A stretch of DNA of 64,000 nucleotides from assembly GCF_016906535.1 (NCBI RefSeq), contig NC_057373.1:2418001-2482000 (forward strand), read 5' to 3'. Shown here piece by piece: positions 47,501 through 61,536 of the stretch. Every line of letters begins with the position of its first letter. Position 1 is the first letter of the stretch. The DNA is from Rhizoctonia solani. Taxonomy: Eukaryota > Basidiomycota > Agaricomycetes > Cantharellales > Ceratobasidiaceae. A program made the position numbers and the translations under genes. A model generated the notes under the pieces. It made no database searches. It saw only the letters and a program-made list of their open reading frames with translations, and was not told the origin of the DNA.

Positions 47501-49886
47501 AGCAAATCGACCGAGTGATGGAAGCGTTTGCGAAGCGCTACACGGATTGCAACCCTGGACTGTTCGCCTCGGACGGTACGCTCCTGATCCGTCAATGAGG
47601 ACCAAAAAACTGATCTAAAATGTTCATTAGATCAAGCTTATGTTCTCGCGTTTAGCTTGATGATGTTGCATACCGACGCCTTCAACAAGAACAACAAAAA
47701 CAAAATGACCAAGGTCGATTATGTGAAGAATACTCGGATGCCGGGTCTTCCGTCCGAGGTTCTTGACGTATGTTTTCTGTCCTGCCACACTGTAATTGAA
47801 CTGACGGGCTCGGTAGTACTTCTTTGATAACATTGTCTTTGCTCCATTCATTTTTATCGAGGATGCAACGGACGTAAATGGCCAGCGCGGATTCACAGAT
47901 AGGGTGACCATGACTCCTGTGTTGGGTCCAACCAACTCTGGATCGTTGTTGCCTACCAAACCAAAGATTGACCCGTATTACATTATCACTCAGGTAAATT
48001 GCCTTGTATTCACACTTCGTTGGCCATTTTACTAATGTGCTATGTGAAGAATCTGCTTGATCCACTGAGGGTACCTATCGAATCATATGTTCCTCAGGCT
48101 TCGCCGCTGAGGTACAAGGGAACAGCCGACAGGCTAGACGCGGTGCAGCTCCGTCGGGTCTTTGCATCCAGTGTTCAGTTGGAAATCGCTGGAACTGGGG
48201 CAGAATCAGTTCGGATCGGGGTGAACAAGTTTGGGCTCCTATCGCGCAAAGGTAATATATTGAATTTCATTCTGATTTGGCACCGCCACTCATACTCCCA
48301 ACGTGGATAGATGACCTCCTGGAAGGTGGACGCCGAGCTGCCAGTCGCAAGTGGCGTCGTTGGGCAGTGGTTCTCACTGGCTCACAGCTGCTTTTGTTCC
48401 GCGAGACGGCTTGGGCTTTGCTGGATCCTCGACAGCCATCGCCCGAAACAAGTTCATTAAGGCCTGAAGAAGTTGTTTCCCTCAAAGATGCGATTGCATT
48501 GTACGATGCGAGCTATGACAAGGTTAGTTTTCCTCTCTTTAGGCAATGGAAGAATACTTAGTGTTTGGTCAGTATACGCACGTGTTCAGGTTCATCCTAC
48601 CCACAGGGCGACAGCAACTTATCCAGGCGGCCGATGAGCAAGATATGAACGAATGGATCTCTCGTATTAACTATGCCAGCGCTCTCAGATCCGCCGGAGT
48701 CCGTGTACGTGAAATGACCATGAACGCCGAAGAGACCCGTGCTACTGGTGTTGCTGCCGCGGTTTCCCATGTGCGGGACCAACGGAGGGGCAAGGTCTCA
48801 CCTCCATCGTGGTCCAACGAGGAGCTCGACTCTACACAACAACCTGGGCCGAAGATCATGGAAAACCGATCAGGACTGTCGTCAGAGGTCGAATTGGATG
48901 TGATTGTCGAGTCGTCGGACGGAGGCATGAAGGATACCTTTGATGAGATTAAAGCCCAGTTGGCCATTTCACATCCCTTCCCCATGGGCGGATTAGCACC
49001 TCCTACGCCCGACAGACATCAGGGGCAAAGCAGAGCTCGCGCACGAATGACCACACGCGCTGAAGTCCTCCTTTCTAAAATCAAGGAGCTCGAACAGAAC
49101 ATCAACTCGGCGCAGACACTTCTCCAAAACGAGCTGCGCATCGCCCGTAATTTCGCGGTGTTGTCCCCGTTCCAACAAGCTACTCGGAATAGGATTCGAC
49201 TCGCAGTCGAGGCGCTTGCAAGGCGTGTGCAGGCTGTTCGGATGGATATAGCCAAGATGGCTTGCCACCGTGACGTGCTCGCAGCAGATTTGGCAGCTGA
49301 GGAAGAAGAGCGTGAACAATTGCGTACGATTGCTCTCGCAGCAGCCAGAGAACAGCTCTTGCTCACCGTCCCGCGCATGAAGCTTTCGGTTTATGAGGAT
49401 GTTGTAGAAGAGGAACCCGAACGTCGTCCCTCCCCTGCTGGGTCTGACGCATCCGCATCCGGCGCATCTCCAGCCTGGTCTTTCCGCTCCACTACCGATT
49501 ATCCAGACCCAAATGAGGATCCGACGCTCATGGCCAAGCGTGATACATCGCTCACGACCCCCGAAATGGAGAATGAGCAACTAGCTCCTTCACCGAGAAA
49601 ATCCGAGGCATCATTACAACCCCGTCCATCATTTGCTGCATCAGTGTCTTCCCGTAGCGGTATCTCGTCCAGTGGCGATATAAACTTTACCCTGGCCGAG
49701 TCTGGGACTGCGGTCGCCGAAGAAACTGAAGAACAGGCCGAAGTCTGGCATGCTACGCGAGCTGGACGACGTGTGAGCTTGGTTGAGCTCCCCCAACCAT
49801 CAGACAAGCTCAAACTTGCTCAACTCATCCGCCAGCATACGCAGTCTGAACAAGCGATCAACGAGGGAGATGGGCCCTCTTCTTAA
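44546..49886 (+). CDS. Arf guanine-nucleotide exchange factor with Sec7 and PH domains (Syt1-like)
   Basis: Activates Arf GTPases in membrane traffic. Exon 1 is only 13 nt (44546-44558, MNDK), spliced by a GC-AG intron (44559-44614) to DAPPPYANSNGHG; without it the second exon has no ATG in frame. A disordered N-terminal half of about 830 residues is Ser/Pro-rich. The Sec7 domain spans FLQRLLETVSKSEIASAIAS, ALALFMERFNFVYDPLDIAL, RRLLMDLSLPKETQQID (glutamic finger), RVMEAFAKRY, AYVLAFSLMMLHTDAFNKNN and KMTKVDYVKNTRMPG. The PH domain follows: KWRRWAVVLTGSQLLLF, FGQYTHVFRFILPTGRQQLI and DEQDMNEWISRINYASALR. A coiled coil (VLLSKIKELEQNINSAQTLL) and acidic tail end at QAINEGDGPSS-stop, 49886. Around 1,550 residues. 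The architecture matches yeast Syt1; Golgi or endosomal action is inferred. Confidence 0.9.
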
Positions 49887-50521
49887 ACTAGACGTTCCTT
49901 AACTTTGACTTTTCAGCTGGGCTCTGGAAAGCACCTACTATCTTATTTTTGCATTGCACAGTCGGTTGTTCGAGTACTTTTTTTATGCATGAACTTGGAC
50001 TTGTCTCTCCTTCATTGTTTCTCACTCCTGTTTGCATATATACCTTACCCCTACCAACCTCAGTCTTTCCATGCTCTTTCCATGCTCCCCGTCTTAGGCG
50101 TACCACCAGAGTAATGTCACTTGCACACTCAACTAGTTATTTATCATTCTCATACTCATATGTTGGATTAGTTCGTCAATTCATAATTTCTACTCAAGGC
50201 ATTTAGCTTTAATTTGGGTACATGTCTTGAAAACTTTGTCTTATCCGGGGCGATTTATTGCGACTCTCATCCAAAGTATCTAAATTATCCGCACAACAAA
50301 CCTACTCGTGACATGCATTATAATAACAACAAAAACCACAGGATCTACAAGAATCTGGAATCGAAATAATTTTTGTAATTGTCTCATTACCCCCCACTCG
50401 TTCACATCCCCGCAGCACGTCCCAACGTTCGTTCGCCCATCAGCAGGGGCGTGCGTCCACTGTACGTCTATACGGGACCAGCCCTCGTCTCGTTGCATTA
50501 CGTGTCCCCTCATCCATCCGT
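49887..50521. other. Convergent 3' spacer between Sec7-PH and glycosyltransferase genes
   Basis: About 0.63 kb, T-rich near 49,960-50,060. It presumably holds both 3' UTRs. No gene seen. Confidence 0.4.
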
Positions 50522-52970
50522 TCACCACTTGATGTACTCTCCATACACGTTTGACCTCTCGCCCCGAATAAACGCTTCAAACGTTCGCTTCATTACGGTC
50601 GCCCACGACAAGTCGGGTTGATCCTCGTCTTGGGACCAGCGCTCGAGATGAGGAGCATGCACGGCTTTGTGGTCACCATCTTTTTGCGCCAATGCTTCCC
50701 GGGCCTTGCGCAAGAGCTCTTCTTTTGCAAGTTTCTCGCCGGCCGCGAAACGGGATCCGAGGTCCGGGTAGTTGCGGGTTCTGTCAAATGGCACCCACCT
50801 AGAAGGGCGGTAGTAAAATACAATACAATTGAGCTTCCAAACAAAGTATAATTGAGGAATCAAAAGTACCCACCAGGAGTTGTGGTAGTGGTATGAATAT
50901 GCTCCCCTAAAGAATCCCTCAAATCCTAGCATGTTGGGCCCTGCACTGTCTTGTTTCGGAGATTCAAAGAATTGGCCGAACCTGCAGTTTGGCCAATCAG
51001 CCATAGGAAAGGTATGAAGAACAGACCTCGACTCACTCGGTGAAGAAGGGGAAGGCAGGTCGGTCTCGTTGGTAGTCTTCAGTATTCAACCATGCGCTAT
51101 CGAACAACGCGTCCGGGAGGCGGAACAGCAATCCATTCAGTCCCGCGTCTTTGACGTACTGCCAGATTGTCATGGGGTGGAAATCGAGGCCTTTGTGCAG
51201 TGCGGTTCGGAACAGGAATGTACCCAGCGCACTCCCGCGGTTCAAACGAAGGACGGCGGTGTTGTACTCCTCCAGTCGAGACCATCGGTAAGCGAATGCG
51301 CCCTTGTATCCCCACAACTCCTCCCAGTCACGAAGAAGGAGAGTGTCTGCATCGAGGTATATGCCTCCAAAGCGGTGGCATAAGACGAAGCGAGCCATGT
51401 CTGACACTATGGTGGACATCCGGTCATACTCCTGGGCAGAACCCGAGCCGACACGGTTCATGACATCGTTCCCATCCTTTTTAATCTTGGCGGCGGTGGT
51501 GGTACTGTTATTGCTATTGCTGTTCGCCGCAGGCTTCTTGGGCTTATAGACGACTCCGCCCGAGTTAAAGAGGGACTCCAGACCTCGCCATTCATCCTTG
51601 ATCTCGGGAATGCCATCTAATTGCTCGGTCGTATTCCAAAGTTTGAACTTGATGACATCTTTGAACCGCGGGTGTAGAAATGGGCTAGCCCAGGGACTGT
51701 TCTTCAAACCCTCAAACATGTCTTTGAGCGCCGTCTTGCTCAGTGGTGCCGCAGCCGGTCCGGGGCTAATCCACAGCCAAAATTCGGGGCGACACAAGCC
51801 CGGGGGCGGAGCCTTGCCAAGTTCCTCGCTCAAACCAAGATTCTGAGTAAACAAGTAAGACATGAGGGCCATGTAAGGCTTGTCGGTGAATGCGCCGGTC
51901 CAGTACATGTGAAAGATACGCGGGTGGTCAGGGTTGCACGCGTCGTTGGAGGCTGTGGGGACCCGAGGGGGTGGAAGTTGGAGCGCATGTTCAGTGTGTT
52001 TGCTATTGAAGGAAAGGCCCTCGTCTGGATCGTCTGGATACTTGTTATGCACTCCCGCGGGGGGCACATTGGGCGCGTTTTTGGGAGGGGATGACGCGTT
52101 TTTGTCCTTGATCTCGTTGTAGATGAAGTTGTACCTTTCTAGGTTGTCTCGTCTGAACCGTTTGTCGGCGTCGATCCCAGTTCCGATACGCATAAACTCC
52201 AGGCAATCCCTCACGTACTAAACCAAACGATTAATCACTTTCACAATAGTACGATTTCGCAAATCACCTTGTTGGTAGCAAAGTTGCAGTGTTCCATAAT
52301 GACATCCAGATCAACCATACCTCCAGGGGGCGGCCTGGGTGGGAAATGCATATTGGGTGGTTCGGATTTTGGGGATAGATAATGGCGACCAGGCCCTGAG
52401 CCTATCGGAGCGGACTTCATGCTCAACGACTTGGGTCTCCCAACGATGGGCTCGCCTGCGGATGGGAGTCCGGGGTTCGGGGGAGGTACGGTGATGCCAA
52501 CCTTGGCAGGTACTGCAATGCTGCGTGATTAGCATACAGACCAATGGGTACCTATGCTACTTACTTTCTCCGGCGCTAGGATAATGACCGCTAGCGATCT
52601 CCCACTCCCATATCTTTTGTAAATCAGCCCGCCTGAAAACGAGGGTGGAGGGGGGACCTGGGAGCGGAGGTCTCCATGTCTCTCCAGGTCGCTTGAACCA
52701 TGCGGTAAAGCCAAAGCCGACCCAAGTCAAGAACAGCAGAGCAATACAGAGGACTGCCTTTCTCCTGCTCATCTGGGACGATGTCACGGCGGATATGCTT
52801 TGGGGTATGGGCAGGACAATTTTCAGACGCTTGCCCGGTCGCAAAGGAAATGGGACGTAAAATGCTGTTGTCCATGCCGAGCCCCGTTGGGTCAAGTGTT
52901 GCTTCTCCTCGACCGCGTTTGTGTACGACGGTAGCGGTGAGAGCCGCGGTTTCCCATTGTGAAACGGCAT
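50522..52970 (-). CDS. Type II membrane glycosyltransferase with DXD motif (Gly_transf_sug family)
   Basis: Probable Golgi sugar transferase. Start MPFHNGKPRLSPLPSYTNAV at 52970; an in-frame region upstream has no ATG. A basic stretch is followed by one membrane segment AVLCIALLFLTWVGFGFTAW (about residues 70-90), giving a cytosolic N-terminus and lumenal catalytic part. DHPRIFHMYWTGAFTDKPYM opens the domain; LCHRFGGIYLDADTLLLRDW has the metal-binding DAD; later GSALGTFLFRTALHKGLDFH and LPDALFDSAWLNTEDYQ. An intron follows AFPFFTE; then FFRGAYSYHYHNSWWVLL and a C-terminal tail ending EYIKW-stop at 50522. A Pro-rich stem and an Asn/Ser-rich insert (NSNSNNSTTTAAK) interrupt the domain. Donor and acceptor sugars are unknown. 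Confidence 0.87.
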
Positions 52971-54298
52971 TAGGGCAAGGTAACTATAGATCGTAGGCAA
53001 AGGTCAAAAGTAAGCAGAGATATAGGCTTTGGGACACTCTCGCAACGCGTCAAGCGCGCAACTAGTATACCAGTCAAATAGAAGAGGTTACTGTACAGAG
53101 ATCGGAAAGGTTCAGTCGCATAAACTACCAGCCCACACTCGCGTTTTGTCGCTCAAATGTGCTGGCGATGCAAATCCGTTTTCTACTTCCACGTGCTTCC
53201 CATTGGCCCCAAATAGATCCAAATAGTAGCGCTCGCGCGGGGCACCTCAAACCTCCGGACTCACGACGGTACCGCCCAGCACACAGCCTAGATCCAATCT
53301 GTCACATGCCTTCGAATAGGGGTTCTCCCTCCACAGCATATTCCTGCCTCACTGCCTATAGTATACGCACAAGCGCTCGACAATATATATGAGCTGTGGG
53401 CACATACGCCATCGGTCAATTCCAGCTCCAATCTTGGCAGCTCGACGGCCCTCGCGACGGCTAAAAAGTCTCACTCCCTCGGAAGCTGACGGCCGCCGTC
53501 TTGCTCATGATCTACAGGCTTGGTCTACCTTAACCACGGACAAAAACCACAAATTTCAGATTATTGCGACATGCTCTCGGAGACTGCGGAGACCATCTAA
53601 CATAGGTCAAAGCCGGTTTCACCGTAGATGGTAAACAAGGTCGATGGATTGGGTAAGCAAGCAAGTTTGAAAGTTCTAGGCCTAATGCGTCCCACGAGAC
53701 AACCAGCGCTACGAACAAACTGGAATAAATGTCCAAGACAACACTTTCAATCTAACCCTCGAAGACCATCTTGTCCGTCAGTTGTTCCTGTTTGCTACGC
53801 TTATAACGGGGGACGGAATGAAATAGAAAAGTGGTCCAATTAGATGTACTGGTAATCTTATTCTTATTGGCTGGACTAATACAATTCAAACTGCCTTGTC
53901 TACATATTGTATTCTAGTATACTCTACTGGACAGGCACTCGAGCATATACAGCATTTCCAACGATAGCGTAGAGGCGAGAAGTGCCGAGAACATGCGCAT
54001 GTCGTCGCACAACACGATGATCAGCTCGACCTGCAAAAATAAAACAGCTAACGGGAACCTGTCGCCGCCCCTACGCGATTTTTCGGGAATATCAACTGCG
54101 TCATGACAGGTCCATCAAGTTAAACTTGACTACCCCAGATATCGCTGCGAAGACACAACCAATTGAATTTATGACACAGCATATTTGCGAAGTTGCCAAG
54201 CTCAAGCCTTGCATGAAACAAGTCTCACCAAACTTGTCTGAGTAATTGCATTGTATTTTACTACTACAGTAAAGTTATTCCTAAATTTCTTGTCAACT
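52971..54298. other. Intergenic region upstream of the glycosyltransferase gene
   Basis: About 1.3 kb between the glycosyltransferase start and the pyruvate kinase stop. A CACGTG without the RTCA prefix lies at 53190-53195. Small frames are unconvincing; no element identified. Confidence 0.4.
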
Positions 54299-56470
<2,172 letters not shown>

Positions 56471-57263
56471 ATTCGTAGTCTGAAACGTTGCATGCGGCGG
56501 TTGAGGAGTAAATATGTATTGGGTTGAGCGGTATGGGTCATGCACGTAATTTGGGGCGAATGCCATGATGTATGCACGGAGCAAGGCATGAAAGGTGATC
56601 AGTAACGTGCTCCATAGCAGCTGGAGCTCCAACGTACAAACTAGGAAATGGGGTCTGTGGTGGATGAAAGAGGTTGGGCAAGGGCTGTCGGTCTTTCTGG
56701 GGCGTTTTTGTAACCGCACGAAAAAAGATGTCCAAATTCGTTCGCGTCAAGTCTTTGTTTGCCCCAAGCCGCGTCACTATCAAACCCAAGCGCCGACCAA
56801 TCCGACCCCCACTATCGTAGCACCTTCCTGCGGCCGATGAAAAATTAACGCGGGGAACACTTAATCTGTCGAGTACTTGGCTCGGACTATGCCTAATTCT
56901 AGCGCAGGCGGTGTTCCCCCGACTATTATTGTTGCTTTCCGCCCCTCTACCATCTCTGGGCTTGAACCTAACTTTGGCTTTGTACTCACGGTTCTTGGGA
57001 ACTCTGAGCTTGGCTTTGGAAATCGTATTTCGATCGATTGACATCGCAGTGGGATAGGCGCTATCTCCAAGCCGACTCGCATACAACCTCAGTACGGTAA
57101 TGTCATTTCATGTTTGAAAGTGAAAATAAATGGAAATGTAGCCTAACACACACAGATACGTATGCTATCAAATACAGCAGACGAGACGAGCCTGGATAAC
57201 AATAAAGAAACAACAGATCCAAGAGATACGAAATGACAATCGGGACAATAAATACGATCTTGA
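56471..57263. other. Intergenic region upstream of pyruvate kinase
   Basis: About 0.79 kb. A long open frame on the minus strand (56538-57086) has an ATG but reads like leader sequence with no family signal; I treat it as non-coding. No motif match to RTCACRTG. Confidence 0.4.
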
Positions 57264-59726
57264 TTATACAATCCTCAATGTTAGGCACGGGTCAACTCCA
57301 GCCGTACCAGCCGTGGTACCCGCAACGGCCTGCGCGGCTTGGACCCATTCGCCACTGGCCCCAGACGAAAATACACTTTCACAGGCAACAGAACGGCCGG
57401 AGTGGTACCCTGCACCATCGCTTGCACGAATAAATAGCAATGGGAGTCCACGAGTCATATGAGCTGATGGGGGCACGCCGGGTTCGAGAGCTTCGGGAGG
57501 GACTACTGGTATTGTACCTGCCGCGCCTTCGGTCGCCGCAACAAGCGCCGACGCGATCGCTGCTGTCCGTTCCGCTGCCTCATCTGAACGTTCTCGTCCA
57601 GCGGCCGTGTCACTCGAGCTGTCATCTTTACGGCGCGATACTTGCGCTTGCTGGGCAACTTGGCTTAGCAAACCAGCGGCGAGCAAGTGCCCGGGGCTCA
57701 TCACGTTCTCTTGCATCGTGCGCACAATATCTGGAATCGGGGGCATATCGACTACCACGATTGTTTGCGATGGTGACATGACAGACGATCGTCTAAACAC
57801 GCCTGTTGAACTAGAGCCGGTCGCATTGGTCGCTGAACTACCAGGCTTGTCAACAAAGTCGAGTACGGCCTTCTCAGCTGCGGATATGACGGCTGCCTGG
57901 TCGCTTGTACTAGGAAGCGCACCAGCCGCCGCCTTGGCATAGGGAACATTGGGCGGAGCAGACGTTTGTACGCTCCCAGACCCAGGGTTCGATCGGTATA
58001 TGCGCTGCCGAAGGGGGCCAATGTTCCCTAGCCATATCTCAAGAGTTTCGGATTGACCTGTCTCGGGGTCGTCACGAGTAAAGTTAGACACGACAAGCTC
58101 CAGCGTGTGTGTCGAAGGCCGGTAAGTAGGCTGTGTACATATTGTTGGGAAAGGAGTAATAGGCCGGGAAGGAGTAGTCCCAAACGTGCCAAGTGCATCA
58201 AAGAACGTATACTGGAATTTAGCTGCAGGGACGGTCGTAAGCGGTGAGTTCTTGGGTGACACTCGGCCACTCTACAACTCACAAATTCCCACAATTGTCC
58301 AACAGAGCCAATCATCAACTTCATCCACAACCGTTACGCCGTGCGCACTACGCTCTTCACGCATACGAGGGGCTTGGTAATGCAAAGACTGCGACCCTGA
58401 TTGTCGATCCGCACTCTTGACATCCGTGAGGCCAAGCCCATTGGTACCCGCGTTCCCGCCGAAACCAGAACCGGTAATCGTTCCCGAGGCAGAGAGGTAA
58501 TATCTCTGTCCATCTTCTCCTATTCGCTGGAGGGCGATCTTCTGCATTTGACTCACAGGTCCACCGTCATCATTAATAATCCGGCTCTTATCGACTTTGC
58601 GAATGATTAGAGGGTCAGATGCAACACCGGTTAGAGCATCGGTCAATATGATTTCGGACCCGTAGGTGACAGGCCGAGCGCCAACTGATGACGAGTATGA
58701 ACGCACGCTGGCAGAAGTTGTGCGAGCCGAACTAGCAGAAGGAGACAATTGGGCAGGCACCTGATCTGGGGACTCCTCCGACTCCGTGGCAGATCGAACA
58801 ACAGTTACATTGAAGGCGGACCAAACGGAGTTGCTCGCACTCAAACGACCTTGTTCAACAGCCATATATTTGGTGCGTACGGTCTGTGAGTTGATCCGAT
58901 TGAAAAGCGAGACAGGGCCGCCAGCAAGGATGCAGGATGACATGTTACGAGTTTTAGCCGTCTTCTTCGATGGCTTGGAGATAATGGCTACTTGTGAGCT
59001 CTCGAAGCTTGCCCATGGTGTATTGCCGAGTGGTGAATCGGGATCAGACACATCAAGGACGAGCTGGAAATTCTTGGCTTTGAAGCCGGCGGGACCCGAA
59101 ACATGAAGCGTCTTGAAGCTGGCATGCATAGTTTCGTCAAGTGTGGCGCGCTGTTCGTTGGTACGTTCGCCAGTCTCGGTGACAATTCGCATTGCGAGCT
59201 GCTGAGTACGGGGCTGACGGAGTGGACCTTCTACCCGAACAACAGGAGGGGGACATAGGAATCTCTTTTCGTTTCCGTAGGACTTTTGGGCAACGGCTGC
59301 ATGAAGGCATACGACCGTTGTCATCGAAGGGGTGGGGAGAACTCGGGCATAGTCGAGCACCAAATGGTCGCGCACAGTCCGTCTAATCTTGGCGCGTGAC
59401 TCTTCGGGCGAGGTAGCTTCATCTCGCTTCCGTTTCCCGGACTGCGGCCAGCACACACCCAAGTCAGCGAGCCAGTGTGGGCGAACCTGTTTGAAATTAC
59501 TCACCGAATCCTCTACTGTGCTGCTACCGGCGACGGCAGCATTCCAAACAGTTTGAACATCATTTGGCGTTGGTTGGGCAGCAGCCGTGGCGGTACGGTC
59601 GTCGATGGCGTTGAGCAGCAGCTCGAGATTCGCGCGTGAGGGTGGCTCCATGGGCCTTCGTTCCATCGGAATCGAACACACGGGCAGCAAAGGGGCCAGG
59701 CCGGGGGTCTGTATAACAGTGCGCAT
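57264..59726 (-). CDS. Fungal CSL (CBF1/Su(H)/LAG-1) family transcription factor
   Basis: DNA-binding protein related to Notch-pathway CSL factors; fungi have them without Notch. Start MRTVIQTPGLAPLLPVCSIP at 59726; MEPPSRANLELLLNAIDDRT a little further down is an alternative. A bipartite basic motif GKRKRDEATSPEESRAKIRR precedes the LAG1 region: VVCLHAAVAQKSYGNEKRFL, CPPPVVRVEGPL, FKTLHVSGPAGFKAKNFQL, AIISKPSKKTAKTRNMSSCI, LAGGPVSLFNRINSQTVRTK and YMAVEQGRLSASNSVWSAF. The beta-trefoil part follows (LIIRKVDKSRIINDDGGPVS, KIALQRIGEDGQRYYL). One intron joins WTIVGI to SKFQYTFFDALGTFG. The C-terminal TIG-like part holds Ala-rich disorder and ends AGVDPCLTLRIV-stop at 57264. Resembles fission yeast Cbf11/Cbf12 class. 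Confidence 0.93.
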
Positions 59727-60843
59727 CGCGTTTATCCAAAGCTCTTACACCCCGCTGTAAGACGTGGGAATAAACTCTCTTTGGTTTTATTTGTCCACGC
59801 CACATCCCGGCGCTTCCCCATGTCTGAAACTCCTGCAACTGCTCTCGCTCCGGATCAGGTCCAACGACTCGCTATATGCTCGTCATCCCCACACCTCCTG
59901 TCCGTGTGCCGCCGGGTATGTGGAATATCAGCTATCAGGCCCTGTCCTTGGATACGTTGCTCTCGTATACCCCTGGTTTATTCTGGACCCCCAAAGCACT
60001 TGCTGACTTTCCCATGGGCAAGGGCTCTCTCGGCCTGTTCCCAGCTTGCTGATGACGCACCCATCACATCCACCCGAGACACGGACGCTGCGCTTTATCT
60101 GCCTGGCCTATGACCGTCCTCGACTGTCTGGACTGGAAATACCTATTTGGCGGAGATTGACAGCATACATTGATTGCCGGATAGCTCACTATTTACCCAT
60201 TGGGTAAGATTTGCAGCGAAACAATCCGAACTGTCAATTCTTCCTTTCTGAACTTTCAGTCACATCCTATCATGCACAGCTTAGTCCCGCGAGAAGTATA
60301 CACGTGGAGTCTTCCTGGGATAAAGCGGTTGCTGTATTCATTGTTTTTACCCACGCTCCATAACGACCTACTCAGGAACCCCGAGAATTTGTATAATCGT
60401 CTCGGATCGACAGCTATACAGTTCAATTTCGAGTAATTTGCGAGAGATCGAGCTCGTATATTGGAAATCGAGGCAATAGCTCTAAGCATACAACCAAACA
60501 TCTATTCGATACGACTGAGCGTTGGCAAAGCTATCCGCGCAATATACATGTATACAGTTACTGGACAGGAATGTGTCGGAGCTACAGAATCCCGTTAATT
60601 AAGCTTTACAGGGAAAGATGAGGGCGCACTCGTATAACGCAACTTCACCTCGCTACCAAACCTAGTCTTATTACACCCACTAGAATGATCATATTAGTTT
60701 TCAAAATAAGAATCACACTGATAGTAAATATAAACCGGCCATAATCGGGCGCATTTATCGATCTTGCTTCACACGCCACGCCAAAGCGTCACATGATCTT
60801 TGGGGGCTGAACAGCAAGCGCCAAGAAATTAAACATTCTAACC
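59727..60843. other. Divergent intergenic region between CSL and DFR1
   Basis: About 1.1 kb. Promoters of both genes are expected; one RTCACRTGAY box near DFR1. Short plus-strand frames (59764-60113, 60200-60436) are not convincing genes. Confidence 0.4.
60788..60797. promoter_or_regulatory. RTCACRTGAY box upstream of DFR1
   Basis: GTCACATGAT, full match to the palindromic consensus, 47 nt before the DFR1 start codon. Confidence 0.5.
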
Positions 60844-61518
60844 ATGTCAAGTTCTTTACCTCAGCTAACGCTCGTGGTTGCTGCTACACTCTCAAACGGA
60901 ATCGGAACAAAGGGAAATCTTCCATGGAGGCTGTCTCGCGAAATGGCTTATTTTGCCAAAGTTACCCGCGAGGGTGGCCCACGGTCGTCCAGCCCAAACA
61001 CGGTGATCATGGGCCGCAAGACATGGGAGAGCATTAAGCCACAATATAGACCACTTAAAGGGCGCCTAAACGTCGTGATTAGCAGCTCGATAACAAGTGT
61101 GTGAGTGTTTCAAATTTACATACACAGTCTTGGACAACAAAACGTTACGTTCGAGATTAGAGACGACTTGGCACCTCTTTCGGCATCGGAACACCCGGCT
61201 CTTCTGGCATCTTCACTCGACAATTCATTGTCTAGCATGGAAGCTGGAAATGTTTTTGTCATTGGCGGAGCTTCGATTTACGCGCAGGCACTCGAACATC
61301 CTGCAACAACTCGGATCCTGCTTACCAGGATCCTAGAGCCCGCTTATGAAGAATGCGACGTATTCTTTCCCGAACTCAAAGCTGATGAGTGGACTCAGGC
61401 CGAGCATACAGATCTGGAGAAGTGGGTCGGATTCGAGGTCGCCAAAGGGGTGCAAGAAGAGAAAGGGATCAAGTATGAGTTTCAGATGTGGGTCAAGAAA
61501 CAGGACTCGAGTCCGTAA
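60844..61518 (+). CDS. DFR1: Dihydrofolate reductase
   Basis: Reduces dihydrofolate to tetrahydrofolate with NADPH. Start MSSSLPQLTLVVAATLSNGI at 60844; GIGTKGNLPWRLSREMAYFA is the substrate loop, NTVIMGRKTWESIKPQYRPL and GRLNVVISSS bind NADPH, and GNVFVIGGASIYAQALEHPA is the second NADPH loop. It ends MWVKKQDSSP-stop at 61518, about 200 residues. One intron starts at 61101 (GTGAGT). The nearest frame-keeping acceptor gives a 27-nt intron (to 61127); the next gives 60 nt (to 61160), far more typical here. The 60-nt choice removes 11 residues from a variable loop, so I favour it but cannot decide. The acidic residue of the active site (usually Glu/Asp in LSREM) is present as Glu. Confidence 0.95.
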
Positions 61519-61536
61519 TATGCGGATCAATTCAAT

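Noticed and set aside
48993..49580. Minus-strand frame of 195 codons
   Set aside because: Antisense shadow of the Sec7-PH gene's third part; no family signal.
53190..53195. CACGTG upstream of the glycosyltransferase gene
   Set aside because: Lacks the RTCA prefix and lies 220 nt upstream, so it is not counted with the RTCACRTG boxes.
56538..57086. Minus-strand frame with an ATG upstream of pyruvate kinase
   Set aside because: No conserved motif, overlaps the pyruvate kinase leader; more likely untranslated sequence.
61101..61127. 27-nt intron in DFR1 as the default model
   Set aside because: Shorter than plausible for a spliceosome; a 60-nt alternative in the same frame exists, so I list it only as an open question.
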